Part shown: in pieces, positions 51,760-61,518 of the stretch
Position numbering within the stretch: the stretch's first letter is position 1
Layout of the letters: each line of letters begins with the position of its first letter
Assembly: GCA_037178625.1 (NCBI GenBank)
Contig: CM074131.1
Span: 1,240,001-1,304,000 of the forward strand
Origin: Skeletonema tropicum
Lineage: Eukaryota; Bacillariophyta; Thalassiosirophyceae; Thalassiosirales; Thalassiosiraceae
Direction: 5' to 3'
DNA length: 64,000 nucleotides
Program-made: the position numbers and the translations under genes
Notes under the pieces: model-generated
Database searches by the model: none
Told to the model about the DNA's origin: nothing
The model's input: the letters and a program-made list of their open reading frames with translations, nothing else

Positions 51760-54700
51760 ATGACCAACACTGCGGCCTCGAAGTCGTATGACATCCGCAG
51801 CCGTCAGACGAAGACGCTTGCCGTGAGGATTGTTCAAGGCTACGAAATAACCAAAACAAAGTGTACGCACTGCGGTATTCCCTTAATGGAATACAAAGGA
51901 AACGTATCCTGTGTTATTTGCCCTAAGCTTGAGGACGCAATTGACGAAGGCAGAGAAGATGGCGGAGTAGAAATTATCAATAACTTGCTGAGTGGATCAA
52001 TCCTTGGTAGCATGTCTTCTTCTAGAGAGAGTGTAGGGAATCAAAGTTTTGAAGAATTAGACAACAGCAACCGTATCTCCAATGCCGAAGTCATGACTCC
52101 ATCTTACTCGATTGAAAGTGAAGCGGAATACTTGCCTTCTGACGGTGCCGATGAGGCTATTGTCGAGGAGCCACTTGCAACATCACCAGCAGAAAGTGCA
52201 GATAAACCTGAGCCAGAGGCTGAGCCAGAGCACACGACTACACCGCCCGGCAGTGAGGCAAAGAATAATGATAATATCAAGAACGTGCTCTTCATGAAAA
52301 AGATTGAAGAGATGGCGCAGATGAAGAAAAAGAAGGAGGAGGAACTGAAGGAGCACGTTGCGTTCAACGATGTTCATGTTCGCTTTAGTCAAGAGCTTCC
52401 AGCCTCGAGGAGCCCTGTAAATGCAAGAAACAACGCGAGTACAACCGAGCCCATGCGTGCTTGTGTGAGTCCCAGAGCTGTCGCAAAGCGTGTCGGCATC
52501 AATAATATTGCAGGTGATGGATCTGCGAAGAGTTACATGCCTGCTTTGGAAAGCAAGATGAACTCGGCAACAAAGGGAGATGTTGAAGGAGAAGTCATCA
52601 AGCCGACGGGCAGTGCTGCTGTTGTGAAAACAAGCGACAAGTCTCGGGATGACGTCTTCTTCACAGAACTTCGTCAACGGGCAGCGAACAAGCCGAAGGT
52701 AGATCCATTTCTTATGCGTGCTAATGATAAAGCAGCCAACTCCCGACAGGTAGATCCATTGCCAAAGCTTAATAATGATTACGGTTGTGCGACTGGTCAT
52801 TTGCGGCAAAACGTAGCACCAGAGAATGTCGAGCGAGTAAGAGATGTTTATGAATCGGAATTCACGGAGCGTTGCAGAAGAGCCATAATGAGAGAGAAAG
52901 AAGAGAAGGAGTTGATGGAAGCCATGAGCAACCATGCGACAAGCAATCAACCAATTTCCTCTGTTCCACTTGATGAAATGAAAGCATTAACTGTAAAATT
53001 TGTGAATGAAGAGAGAGTCCCTGAACCATTCGATGAAAACAAGGCGCAATCTAGAGTACCTGAAAATGGTAACAAAACGGAGTCTCCGGTAACAAGTACT
53101 ACCGAGGAAGCTGAGAAAGAGACGGCAGAATTCGAAGAGAAAGCAGATTTCGAAGAGAAAGAAGAATTCTTGTTGTCAAACAAAGACAAGCTCCTGAAAA
53201 GCTCCAATGAAGTGCTTGCTAGCATCAATGAAGTGCTTGGTGAGACCAAACTTCACCTATCAAAGGAGAAGAAATCAAATCAATCGGACGCTGAGAATGT
53301 ACCAAGGACCAATGAAGTGCTTGGTGAGACCAAACTTCACCTATCAAGAAAGAAGAAACAAAATCAATCGGGCACTGGGAAGGTATCAAGTTCATCAGAC
53401 TCAATAGCAGATAGTATGAAACAGCACTCACAACGCATTGTTGCACTTGAAGCAAAGACTCTGCAGAAATATACAAATGCGGTGTTGGCAACAACTAACC
53501 CTAATCCTTCCTCGGCATCAGTGAGGTCCCTATCGACCGCTGAGAAAGATAAAAGGCAATTGCTTCGAGGCCGCGTTCTCAAACTCGAGGCAGAAGCCCT
53601 GCGAAAACATAGCGAGGCAGCCAAGGCCGCTCTTCATGCTCGTCAAGCGCTTGACAAGATGATGCAAAATAGCAAGAAAAATAGCATTGACAAGGAGAAT
53701 ACCGTAGAGATAAAGCAAGCAAAAATTGAAGACTTGTCTATCAGCTCTTCCCTCAGCACGAAAGATGAAATGGCAGGTCATCCATCGAACTCGGTAGAGT
53801 CAGCTTCTCTATCTCAATATAGCGGGTATGAGTATAGTCGCACTGGCGATGATGCTAGTAGAGAGGAAGAAGTAACCATACGCACTCCTCCAAAAAAACG
53901 ACATTCCCGCTCAACATCGAGGGATATGAATCCGCCAGAGCTGAACATTAGTCGCACCCATTCTTCTCGTTACAATAGGGAGCAAAGGGAACATGCACGC
54001 TCTCGGTCTGCACCCAGAAGCAGGATGCCACCAAATATCATGCTACCAAGCCTACACTCTGCATCGCCTAGGCACCACGCTTCGCCAAGGCACAATCGTG
54101 ACAGATCTTCCAGGCCCCATCTTATGCCGTACTCGCCACGATCAACACCTCGCAAATCATCTCAGTCTAGTCAACGCCCCTTTTCAAATAGGCCCCAATC
54201 GCCGCCTGGTCTATACAGAAATGGAGCTTCTTCCAATCTTGATCATTCAGCTCCAGTGTCTTATAAGCACCGTGGATCCATGACGCCAAGAACTGTCCAC
54301 GAACAGCAACATTTCGACTTCCATCGGAACCAAGCGCCATCACGAAACTTTGAATCAATGATGCTGGCATCGAATCAAACCGTTCAAGAGAGGGTGATGG
54401 ACCAACAACAACCGAGAGTGGTGTACTCTGACAATCCCGTTCAGCCTGTGATGCAAAGGTCAGTGTTGGACAATAGCATTCATCACAATAGTCAAGAACA
54501 AATAATGATGAACCCGCGGTATCTACGTCAAGAGCAGCCCAGAATGGCAGTTTCGGAGCAGCAGCCCGGAGTGGTAGTTTCGGAGCAACCTAGAATGGTA
54601 GTTCGAGAGCAGCCAAGGATGCTACAGGAACAGCCCAGAACGGTAGTTCCAGAGCAGCCTAGGATGGCCATTCGAGAGCAGCCTAGAATGGTAGTTCAGG

Positions 54701-55008
54701 AGCAGCCTAGAATGGTTGTTTCTGATCAGCCCAGAATGGTTGTTTCTGATCAGCCCAGAATCGCTGCTCCCGAGCAAGTGGTCCACTTGCAACAACCTAG
54801 CGTCGGTTTCCCTGTAGCAGCTTACCATGATCCTGCTACGCAATACTCTCATCTCAATAGTCCCAAAGTGCGATTTACACATCCTAGAGGAACACAATAT
54901 GATGGAGCGGTAAGTAATGTCCAATACGTCAATCCAAATGCATATGTGCTGGACGAAAGAAATGATTATTCTTCAATTAGATACGATGGTACTTCGACGA
55001 GATGGTAA
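51760..55008 (+). CDS. Large protein with N-terminal p27/SSSCA1-type zinc ribbon and long low-complexity body
   Basis: 1082 aa, single exon. Residues ~25-60 (GYEITKTKCTHCGIPLMEYK, then GNVSCVICPKLE) match the autoantigen-p27 zinc ribbon (ZNRD2/SSSCA1) with two CxxC pairs. The rest is mostly disordered and charged, with likely coiled coils at ~185-205 (MKKKKEEELKEH) and ~575-645. A ~25-residue unit containing NEVLGETKLHLS occurs twice at ~487-535. A Ser/Arg/His-rich stretch spans ~700-800. At ~925-1005 there are about nine imperfect units of 8-13 residues ending QPRMVV. Function unknown; the animal homologue is linked to microtubules and the centrosome. Its 3' end is duplicated beyond the neighbouring satellite array. 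Confidence 0.75.
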   Translation: MTNTAASKSYDIRSRQTKTLAVRIVQGYEITKTKCTHCGIPLMEYKGNVSCVICPKLEDAIDEGREDGGVEIINNLLSGSILGSMSSSRESVGNQSFEELDNSNRISNAEVMTPSYSIESEAEYLPSDGADEAIVEEPLATSPAESADKPEPEAEPEHTTTPPGSEAKNNDNIKNVLFMKKIEEMAQMKKKKEEELKEHVAFNDVHVRFSQELPASRSPVNARNNASTTEPMRACVSPRAVAKRVGINNIAGDGSAKSYMPALESKMNSATKGDVEGEVIKPTGSAAVVKTSDKSRDDVFFTELRQRAANKPKVDPFLMRANDKAANSRQVDPLPKLNNDYGCATGHLRQNVAPENVERVRDVYESEFTERCRRAIMREKEEKELMEAMSNHATSNQPISSVPLDEMKALTVKFVNEERVPEPFDENKAQSRVPENGNKTESPVTSTTEEAEKETAEFEEKADFEEKEEFLLSNKDKLLKSSNEVLASINEVLGETKLHLSKEKKSNQSDAENVPRTNEVLGETKLHLSRKKKQNQSGTGKVSSSSDSIADSMKQHSQRIVALEAKTLQKYTNAVLATTNPNPSSASVRSLSTAEKDKRQLLRGRVLKLEAEALRKHSEAAKAALHARQALDKMMQNSKKNSIDKENTVEIKQAKIEDLSISSSLSTKDEMAGHPSNSVESASLSQYSGYEYSRTGDDASREEEVTIRTPPKKRHSRSTSRDMNPPELNISRTHSSRYNREQREHARSRSAPRSRMPPNIMLPSLHSASPRHHASPRHNRDRSSRPHLMPYSPRSTPRKSSQSSQRPFSNRPQSPPGLYRNGASSNLDHSAPVSYKHRGSMTPRTVHEQQHFDFHRNQAPSRNFESMMLASNQTVQERVMDQQQPRVVYSDNPVQPVMQRSVLDNSIHHNSQEQIMMNPRYLRQEQPRMAVSEQQPGVVVSEQPRMVVREQPRMLQEQPRTVVPEQPRMAIREQPRMVVQEQPRMVVSDQPRMVVSDQPRIAAPEQVVHLQQPSVGFPVAAYHDPATQYSHLNSPKVRFTHPRGTQYDGAVSNVQYVNPNAYVLDERNDYSSIRYDGTSTRW

Positions 55009-55545
55009 ACTACTTTTATTGAGTCAAGTAACATAAATATAGTATTGAATGTGTTTGTGCAAATCAATCGAATTCCTGTGTTACAGACTTTGGCTTCTCT
55101 ACTAGTCAGAAATGCGCCATCCAGAGAGAGGACACACCGTTTGCGTTAGTGTCGGTTATGGTAGTGTCGGTTATGGTAGTGCCAGTTCTCTTATCTCTAT
55201 CGAGACTTTACTCCACCACTCTCCAACGTTCGATGAGACCATCCACGGCCAAAGTGAATAGCTCACATCGAATCGGCATTTCCAATTCAAAAAATGGATC
55301 TTTCTGTAGTTACAATTAATTTTGTTGTGCCATTGTGAAGTGCATTCGTTGTTGACAGAATGGAAGTCAAGAGAGTGAGTGAGCGATGGATTCAAATGAC
55401 AACGAAGACATGATGCGACCCAATAAAAATAAATTTGCAACATGTTCTACTTACCAGTGCACATTGTGCATAAAGTCCATACGTATATTTCACGCAATGC
55501 TGAGTATAAGCTAGCAGTCCCCGGTTCCGATCTGCACATACATAG
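54960..55545 (+). repeat. Left copy of a ~570-bp segment flanking satellite array C
   Basis: Holds the last codons and 3' flank of the zinc-ribbon gene plus a decayed copy of the last two TRAPPC4 exons. It matches 57285-57850 in the same orientation with small indels. Confidence 0.85.
55171..55545 (-). pseudogene. Partial duplicate of TRAPPC4 (last two exons)
   Basis: Matches the functional exons at 57840-57768 and 57611-57504, including splice sites (AACTACAG acceptor, GTAAGTAG donor). A one-base deletion in the last exon changes the end to a different short tail, and small indels disturb the other exon. No upstream exons are present. Confidence 0.8.
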
Positions 55546-57200
55546 TGTTGATCTGAGAGGTCCGGCTTGAGCTGTAAAGAAGTTCATCATACATCCTAAT
55601 CGTATCTATCGTCGTCAGTATGGGCAAGAGCCGCTTCTAGTGGCCCATTATACTCTCTTACGATACTTTGAAACCTCATTTGCACTGCACAGACGGATTG
55701 CGTATGTTGAAGAGATGCTACAGCAGCAGAGCTGATCTGAGAGGTCCGGCTTGAGCTGTACAGCAGCTCATCATCAAACCATATCGTTATCGTATCTATC
55801 GTCGTCAGTATGGGCAAGAGCCGCTTCTAGTGGCCCATTATACTCTGGGGAGATACCATACAAGCTCATTTGCACTGCGCAGTCGGATTGCGTATGTTGA
55901 AGCGATGCTACAGCAGCTGAGCTGATCTGAGAGGTCCAGCTTGAGCTGTCCGGCAGTTCATCATACATCCATATCGTTATCGTATCTATCGTCGTCAGTA
56001 TGGGCAAAAGCCGCTTCTAGTGGCCCATTCTACTCTTTGGAGATACTATGAAAGCTCATTTGCACTGCACAGACGGATTGCGTATGTTGAAGCGATGCTA
56101 CAGCAGCTGATCTGATCTGAGAGATCCGGCTTGAGCTGTAAAGAAGTTCATCATACATCCTAATCGTATCTATCGTCGTCAGTATGGGCAAGAGCCGCTT
56201 CTAGTGGCCCATTCTACTCTTTGGAGATACCATACAAGCTCATTTGCACTGCACAGACGGATTGCGTATGTTGAAGCGATGCTACAGCAGCTGAGCTGAT
56301 CTGAAAGGTCCGGCTTGAGCTGTCCGGCAGTTCATCATACATCCATATCGTTATCGTATCTATCGTCGTCAGTATGGGCAAAAGCCGCTTCTAGTGGCCC
56401 ATTCTACTCTTTGGAGATACTATGAAAGCTCATTTGCACTGCACAGACGGATTGCGTATGTTGAAGCGATGCTACAGCAGCTGATCTGATCTGAGAGATC
56501 CGGCTTGAGCTGTAAAGAAGTTCATCATACATCCTAATCGTATCTATCGTCGTCAGTATGGGCAAGAGCCGCTTCTAGTGGCCCATTATACTCTTTGGAG
56601 ATACCATACAAGCTCATTTGCACTGCGCAGTCGGATTGCGTATGTTGAAGCGATGCTACAGCAGCTGAGCTGATCTGAGAGGTCCAGCTTGAGCTGTCCG
56701 GCAGTTCATCATACATCCATATCGTTATCGTATCTATCGTCGTCAGTATGGGCAAAAGCCGCTTCTAGTGGCCCATTCTACTCTTTGGAGATACCATACA
56801 AGCTCATTTGCACTGCGCAGTCGGATTGCGTATGTTGAAGCGATGCTACAGCAGCTGAGCTGATCTGAGAGGTCCGGCTTGAGCTGTCCGGCAGTTCATC
56901 ATACATCCATATCGTTATCGTATCTATCGTCGTCAGTATGGGCAAGAGCCGCTTCTAGTGGCCCATTATACTCTGGGGAGATACCATACAAGCTCATTTG
57001 CACTGCGCAGTCGGATTGCGTATGTTGAAGCGATGCTACAGCAGCTGAGCTGATCTGAGAGGTCCGGCTTGAGCTGTCCAGCAGCTCATCATCAAACCAT
57101 ATTGTTATCGTATCTATAGTCGTCAGTATGGGCAAGAGCCGCTTCTAGTGGCCCATTATACTCTGTAGAATGTTGAAGCGATGCTACAGTTTAAGTATTG
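55546..57200 (+). repeat. ~187-bp tandem satellite array C (nine units)
   Basis: Units start with GAAGCGATGCTACAGCAGCT and share GCTGATCTGAGAGGTCC, ATCGTATCTATCGTCGTC, GAGCCGCTTCTAGTGGCCCA and a CAGACGGATTGCG or CAGTCGGATTGCG end. About half these landmarks are the same as in arrays A and B, so this is a diverged subfamily. Some neighbouring units are almost identical (56040-56400 versus 56400-56760), pointing to higher-order two-unit duplication. Confidence 0.9.
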
Positions 57201-57284
57201 TCCAATAAGGCGAAAGCAATGATATTCTTGTATTTAGTTAATTTCGTCCCTGGCGGGCCAACCACCACTTACTATAAAATTTCC

Positions 57285-57850
57285 GTATTTTTTTTTGATA
57301 TTCTTCAATAGTTTTGATGGTTCTTTGACGAGATGATACAATAAACTACTTTTATTGAGTCAAGTAACATAAATATAGTATTGAATGTGTTTGTGTAAAT
57401 TCCTGTGTTACAGACTTTGAATTGTCTACAAGTCAGAAATGCGCCATCCAGAGAGAGGACACACCGTTTGCGTTAGTGTAGGTTTGTGTCCATTCTCTTA
57501 TCTCTATCGAGACTTTACTCCACCACTCTCCAATCGTTCGATGAGACCATCCACGGCCAAAGTGAATAGCTCACACCGAATCGGCATTTCCAATTCATAA
57601 AATGGGTCTTTCTGTAGTTACAATTATTTTTGTTGTGTCATTGTGAAGTGCATTTGTTGTTCACAGAATGGAAGCCAAGAGTGTGTGAGCAATGGATTCA
57701 AATGACAACGAAGACATGATGTGACCCTATGAAAATTGCATCATGTAAGAAATCATGTTCTTCTTACCAGTGCACATTCTGCATAAAGTACGTATATTTC
57801 ACGCAATGCTGAGTCTAGATTAGCAGTCCCCGGTTCCGCTCTGCACATAA
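57285..57850 (+). repeat. Right copy of the ~570-bp segment flanking array C
   Basis: Same order as 54960-55545: a remnant of the zinc-ribbon gene's last codons (GATGGTTCTTTGACGAGATG), its 3' flank, then intact TRAPPC4 exons 5 and 4. Confidence 0.85.
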
Positions 57851-58415
57851 TATGTAGTGTTGAAATGATTGTTAGTTGAGGAAGTATAGGAGTAAGAAAT
57901 AGAATTAAACTTTTGTATTTTGATATATACTCACGTGAGGACAAATTTGATGCCTGTTCTGGTTTGTAAACATTTCAGTATAACTCCCCCTCCTTCGATC
58001 TCTTCAATTCCATCGTCTGCACCAGCTATAGTATTTGTTGGCATTATAACACATAAAAAAGGTGAGAAGAAAATACTTCTATAGTAATTTGCAAAAACAC
58101 CAAAACACAAAACAGCACCCGTATTTAAACTCTTCTCACCTGAATTTTTATTGCCTGGCAGCTTCACCGGACTAGCCTCGGCAGCAATTGCATGTAATGA
58201 ATGAAATGTCGAACCAATCCGTAACCAATCATTGGTATTAATTTTTGGTGCCGATGGACCCAGGGGGCGATGGAGGATTAGACCTCTGTGTGTGTGGAGC
58301 ATGGAGAGATGTGCGTGAGATTCAAAATAACAACTATCAGCAGTATGATGATGTAAAAAACACCACTGTGACCTTACCCCGATTTGTTGACGATGAATAG
58401 ATGTAGGAACCCCAT
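57504..58415 (-). CDS. TRAPPC4: TRAPP complex subunit 4 (synbindin/Trs23)
   Basis: Five exons: 58415-58378, 58285-58140, 58025-57935, 57840-57768 and 57611-57504, with introns of 92, 114, 94 and 156 bp; all junctions are in frame. The product is 151 aa, starts MGFLHLFIVNKSGGLILHRP and ends LESGGVKSR. The family pattern is complete: IGSTFHSLHAIAAEASP, DDGIEEIEGGGVILKCLQTR, TGIKFVLTAEPGT, LREIYVLYAECALKDPFYEL and EMPIRCELF. Its length fits plant Trs23 (~141 aa), without the insert found in animals. TRAPPC4 is part of the core that activates Rab1/Ypt1 in ER-Golgi transport. The last two exons also exist as a broken copy across the satellite array. Confidence 0.92.
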
Positions 58416-58698
58416 TTCGATTTAGCAACAGTGGCAGGTAGGACGTTTCTCTCAACAGATTTTGAGATTCACAGAGTCTGCCAGGATTTTGGACAATGAA
58501 CACAGATTTTGTGCAGCTCAATGAGAGATAACCTGTCGAAATAGATAATAGATAATAGCTCCCTACAAACGTACCGTCATCTAAATAAAATCACTAGTGT
58601 CTAGAGGTCAAAGACCATTGTCGAGGACTCATATCTCATATGACTATCGTACATTTTCTGTTCTGTGTAATGTCGTAGATTGTAGTACTGTCGACATA
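58416..58698. promoter_or_regulatory. Divergent promoter region TRAPPC4/EAPP
   Basis: 283 bp separate the two start codons. No specific motif recognised. Confidence 0.35.
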
Positions 58699-59709
58699 AT
58701 GGAAGAAGCTGCCATCCCTGTTATCGACCCCTTGGTACTAGAGGAGGAATCAGCCATTGTCTCTGAAACTGATGGAGCTCCGCACTCGTCTGATGATGAA
58801 GCCGGCTTGAAGAATCTTGATTGGCTCTCTTCGACTCACATTCGAAACCATCCATCATCCACCACAGCCGCAGCTGCTGCAGCTTGCACTCCAAATCATA
58901 ACGACGATGAAGACGAAAATGATTCAGTTGATGAAAATGAAATGAAGGAGAGTGCAGGTCCAGAAGATTTTTACTGTTCGAATATGGATGATGAGGACGA
59001 GGCGTATGTCTATAAACATTTACGAAGTGGGAGGGAGGAGACTGTGCACGTAAGAAGAGCTTATCAACAGCGACAGAACGAAGAGCAGCAGAGGGACAAT
59101 TCCACGTTATTGAATGAGACGTCAACAGAAAAGTCGAGTGATCAAAATACAAGTAATTTTGAATCTACATCAAATGATACGAATTGTACGAACGGTGAAG
59201 AAGAAGAAGAGCAAGAATTACCATTATCAACATCAACAACACAAATGAATAACCCACAATCCAACAATATGCTGCACCAAGCTCGTCTCCTCAAACCACG
59301 CAACTCCGATGCCATTCTATCCTGCCCACGATGCTTCAATGTCGTATGTATGGATTGTCAGCAGCATGAACGATATTCAAATCAATATCGTGCCATGTTT
59401 GTGATGAATATCGGAGTGGATTGGACGAAGAAGATGATGTACGATGATGCAATTGGTGGTTTGAAGGCTTATACTACCAATGGAGGTAATGGAGGTAGGA
59501 CTTTGGGAGGAATAATGGAAGGTGAGGAAGAGGATGCATCCATGCCAGATAGGATACCACATGATGACATCCTGCAAAGTTCCAATACAACTGAGCCAGA
59601 AAAGGAAGCTTATTATTCTGTACACTGTAGCTATTGTAGACTGGAACTAGCGGCGTTGGATATGGGTGATGAGATCTATTACTTTTTTGGTTGTATTGCA
59701 TCTTCGTAA
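58699..59709 (+). CDS. EAPP-like protein (E2F-associated phosphoprotein family)
   Basis: I chose ATG 58699 (MEEAAIPVIDPLVLEEE), giving 336 aa; the 34 residues upstream look like 5' UTR. The N-terminal ~200 residues are acidic and disordered, with an FYCSNMDDEDEAYVYKHLR segment typical of the family. The conserved domain starts at ~210: SDAILSCPRCFNVVCMDCQQHE, then YSNQYRAMFVMNIGVDW, and closes with SVHCSYCRLELAALD and IYYFFGCIASS. Two CxxC pairs (CPRC, CMDC) plus CSYC suggest zinc binding. Human EAPP binds E2F factors and affects cell-cycle genes; in this lineage its function is untested. Confidence 0.85.
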   Translation: MEEAAIPVIDPLVLEEESAIVSETDGAPHSSDDEAGLKNLDWLSSTHIRNHPSSTTAAAAAACTPNHNDDEDENDSVDENEMKESAGPEDFYCSNMDDEDEAYVYKHLRSGREETVHVRRAYQQRQNEEQQRDNSTLLNETSTEKSSDQNTSNFESTSNDTNCTNGEEEEEQELPLSTSTTQMNNPQSNNMLHQARLLKPRNSDAILSCPRCFNVVCMDCQQHERYSNQYRAMFVMNIGVDWTKKMMYDDAIGGLKAYTTNGGNGGRTLGGIMEGEEEDASMPDRIPHDDILQSSNTTEPEKEAYYSVHCSYCRLELAALDMGDEIYYFFGCIASS

Positions 59710-60162
59710 TGGGGCATTATGCATCACAACATTGGTTGCAACTCTCAATAGATATGTATTCATTGATTTTGATATGGATCGCACCACTTATAGACATTAG
59801 TAGTCAGTAGTAATAGCATGAGTGTAGTCTCTCAGAATGCTCTCTTAGCGAGTCTCTCTGGGCTCTGGGCTCTGGGTGTCTAGAGAGATATAAAGAGTCA
59901 AACAAAAAGGTGGAGTAGTCAACAACAACCGAACCTGTAAACTACCTCCAACTTCAGTTCCTCTCTTTTCGTTTTGCTCCTTGCTTCCCCCCTCTCGGCG
60001 CCGCCCGCTCATCGAATCTTGGGTAAAAAAATGAAAGTGCCGTGCGGATGATTTTGTCAACCAAAGCGCTGCAATCAAAATCAATGTTATCAGTGTTCCC
60101 TGTGTTCACAACCATCTGCGCCTGAATAATACATCTCATCGTCCCATTGTTTTGTTGTGAAT
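59710..60162. other. Intergenic, no gene seen
   Basis: Contains a TCTCTCTGGGCTCTGGGCTCTGGG short repeat near 59850-59873 and a likely promoter for the next gene. No ORF with support. Confidence 0.4.
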
Positions 60163-60627
60163 ATGAAGTCCCTATCAATATTATCCGCCATTGTCGTCGT
60201 AGGCATTTGCACGCACATACCGGCAGCTACTGCGTTCACAGCAGTGACGTCTTCAACAATCACTCGCCCATCATCTTCAACACAACTTTATTCGGTCGAA
60301 GACATGCGCCAACGCATCAAGAAAGCCGGAGGTGGGATAACTACAGTTGTACCCGGTGATTTAAGTGTGTATGATCCCAATGAACAAGGAAAGTTGCAAG
60401 GGACGGGGGATCTTGCGGCACGTGTCTCGGCTGGTGTTTCCTTCCGTGGAGATAGTTCATCTTCCGCAGCTGATGAGTCTCCAGTCGCCACGTCGGAAGC
60501 TCCAGCACCAAGTGTGACATCTGGGGAAAGTAAACAAACTACCAGACCTGGTGGCTTCAACTTAACAAGCTTGTTGGATTCAGTACGACCTCGAAGGGAT
60601 GCATACAGTGGAAAATCTCAGTGTTAG
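60163..60627 (+). CDS. Small plastid-targeted protein homologous to the N-terminal segment of FNR
   Basis: 154 aa from ATG 60163. The signal peptide MKSLSILSAIVVVGICTHIP ends near ATAFTA, an ASAFAP-type motif, predicting import into the complex plastid. Residues ~50-95 (IKKAGGGITTVVPGDLSVYD, then PNEQGKLQGTGDLAARVSAG) line up without gaps with residues ~43-88 of the FNR encoded at 61519 (IKNAGAGLPTVSAGGLLVFD, then PDANGKLKGTNDLQSRILGG). The remainder is Ser/Ala/Pro-rich with a short final FNLTSLLDSVRPRRD. It has no flavin or NADP fold, so it shares only the extra N-terminal FNR module. It may bind the same partner or membrane site as FNR; this is inference. Confidence 0.75.
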   Translation: MKSLSILSAIVVVGICTHIPAATAFTAVTSSTITRPSSSTQLYSVEDMRQRIKKAGGGITTVVPGDLSVYDPNEQGKLQGTGDLAARVSAGVSFRGDSSSSAADESPVATSEAPAPSVTSGESKQTTRPGGFNLTSLLDSVRPRRDAYSGKSQC

Positions 60628-61518
60628 ATCCAACGAACATGCAGTTGTTTCAAGACTTTTGAGAGATTGGAAAACGTAAAGGAGATCATATATGTGATGC
60701 TGGACTCTTTTTGGTCAAGTCTCTCAATATTACAGAGTGCACAAGTGCAATGAAGATTTGAAGACAGAGGACGAAGTAAAAGGAACAAAACAAAAATGAT
60801 CTGAAATCGACTCTTCAATGGCAGATATGTCAAAGCAGAATGAGAAAGCAGATTCATGCAATAACATCTTAGTTTTTACATCGTTATACATCGTTATCTC
60901 TCTGTGTAGTTGATCGAGTTCATTCTTACTTGTGTTGGAAAACTGATTGAGAATGAAAGCAATCTGCTGAGTCTACTACTCAAAGCCTGTGTATCTACAG
61001 GGAGAGTGATTGGCTCCAATCCAATCACACCCGTATCGGTTTTCTTGAGTGCTTGCCAAGAGGAGGGAAGAGGAACAAGAACTGAAATCCGTGCTTCTGG
61101 CAGTGGCAGTATGTAAAAGTGTGAATGGTGCTCCCTGACATTTTGGTCTGTCTTCCCGTGCGTGAGGAAAAATCTTTTCTGACATCTCCCCTTGGGTATC
61201 TATGAGATCGAGGGAGAGAATAAGTCTGTGTCAGCTGCTAGCTTCATAGAGTCGTCAACGAAGGGGGGTATTGAGTTTTTAGGGGAATTAAGAGTTGGGG
61301 CAAGGTTGGGGGGATTGCTTCGCTCCTTGGCTCGGCAGATCGAAGATCCAAAATCCAAACGAAGCGCGTCACATCAAAGCGGCAGCAGTAACCAAAATGA
61401 AAATGCTACTTATGCTGATGGCTGCTGCGGAACAATTATCGACCACAAATAAATAATCTTGCCTCGTCGAAAGAGCATCAATGCACACCGGTAATTAATA
61501 CAAACCAACAACAACATC
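60628..61518. promoter_or_regulatory. Intergenic region upstream of FNR
   Basis: About 890 bp with several short ORFs but no recognisable protein. Presumably the 3' end of the small plastid gene and the FNR promoter. Confidence 0.4.

Noticed and set aside
52183..52950. 255-codon minus-strand ORF
   Set aside because: Antisense shadow of the large zinc-ribbon gene; low-complexity codons keep the opposite strand open.
55171..55443. Stand-alone 90-aa gene
   Set aside because: It is a partial duplicate of the last TRAPPC4 exon with a deletion, lacking the rest of the gene.
55596..57135. Repeated minus-strand ORFs of 73-78 codons inside satellite C
   Set aside because: The unit length is not a multiple of three, so the frame changes from unit to unit; each ORF is just one unit wide and has no start context or domain.
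59142..59625. Short minus-strand ORFs over EAPP
   Set aside because: Antisense to a clear EAPP-family domain; no independent support.
60624..61452. ORFs of 68-86 codons between the small plastid gene and FNR
   Set aside because: No domain, no conserved start, and overlapping on both strands; treated as non-coding.
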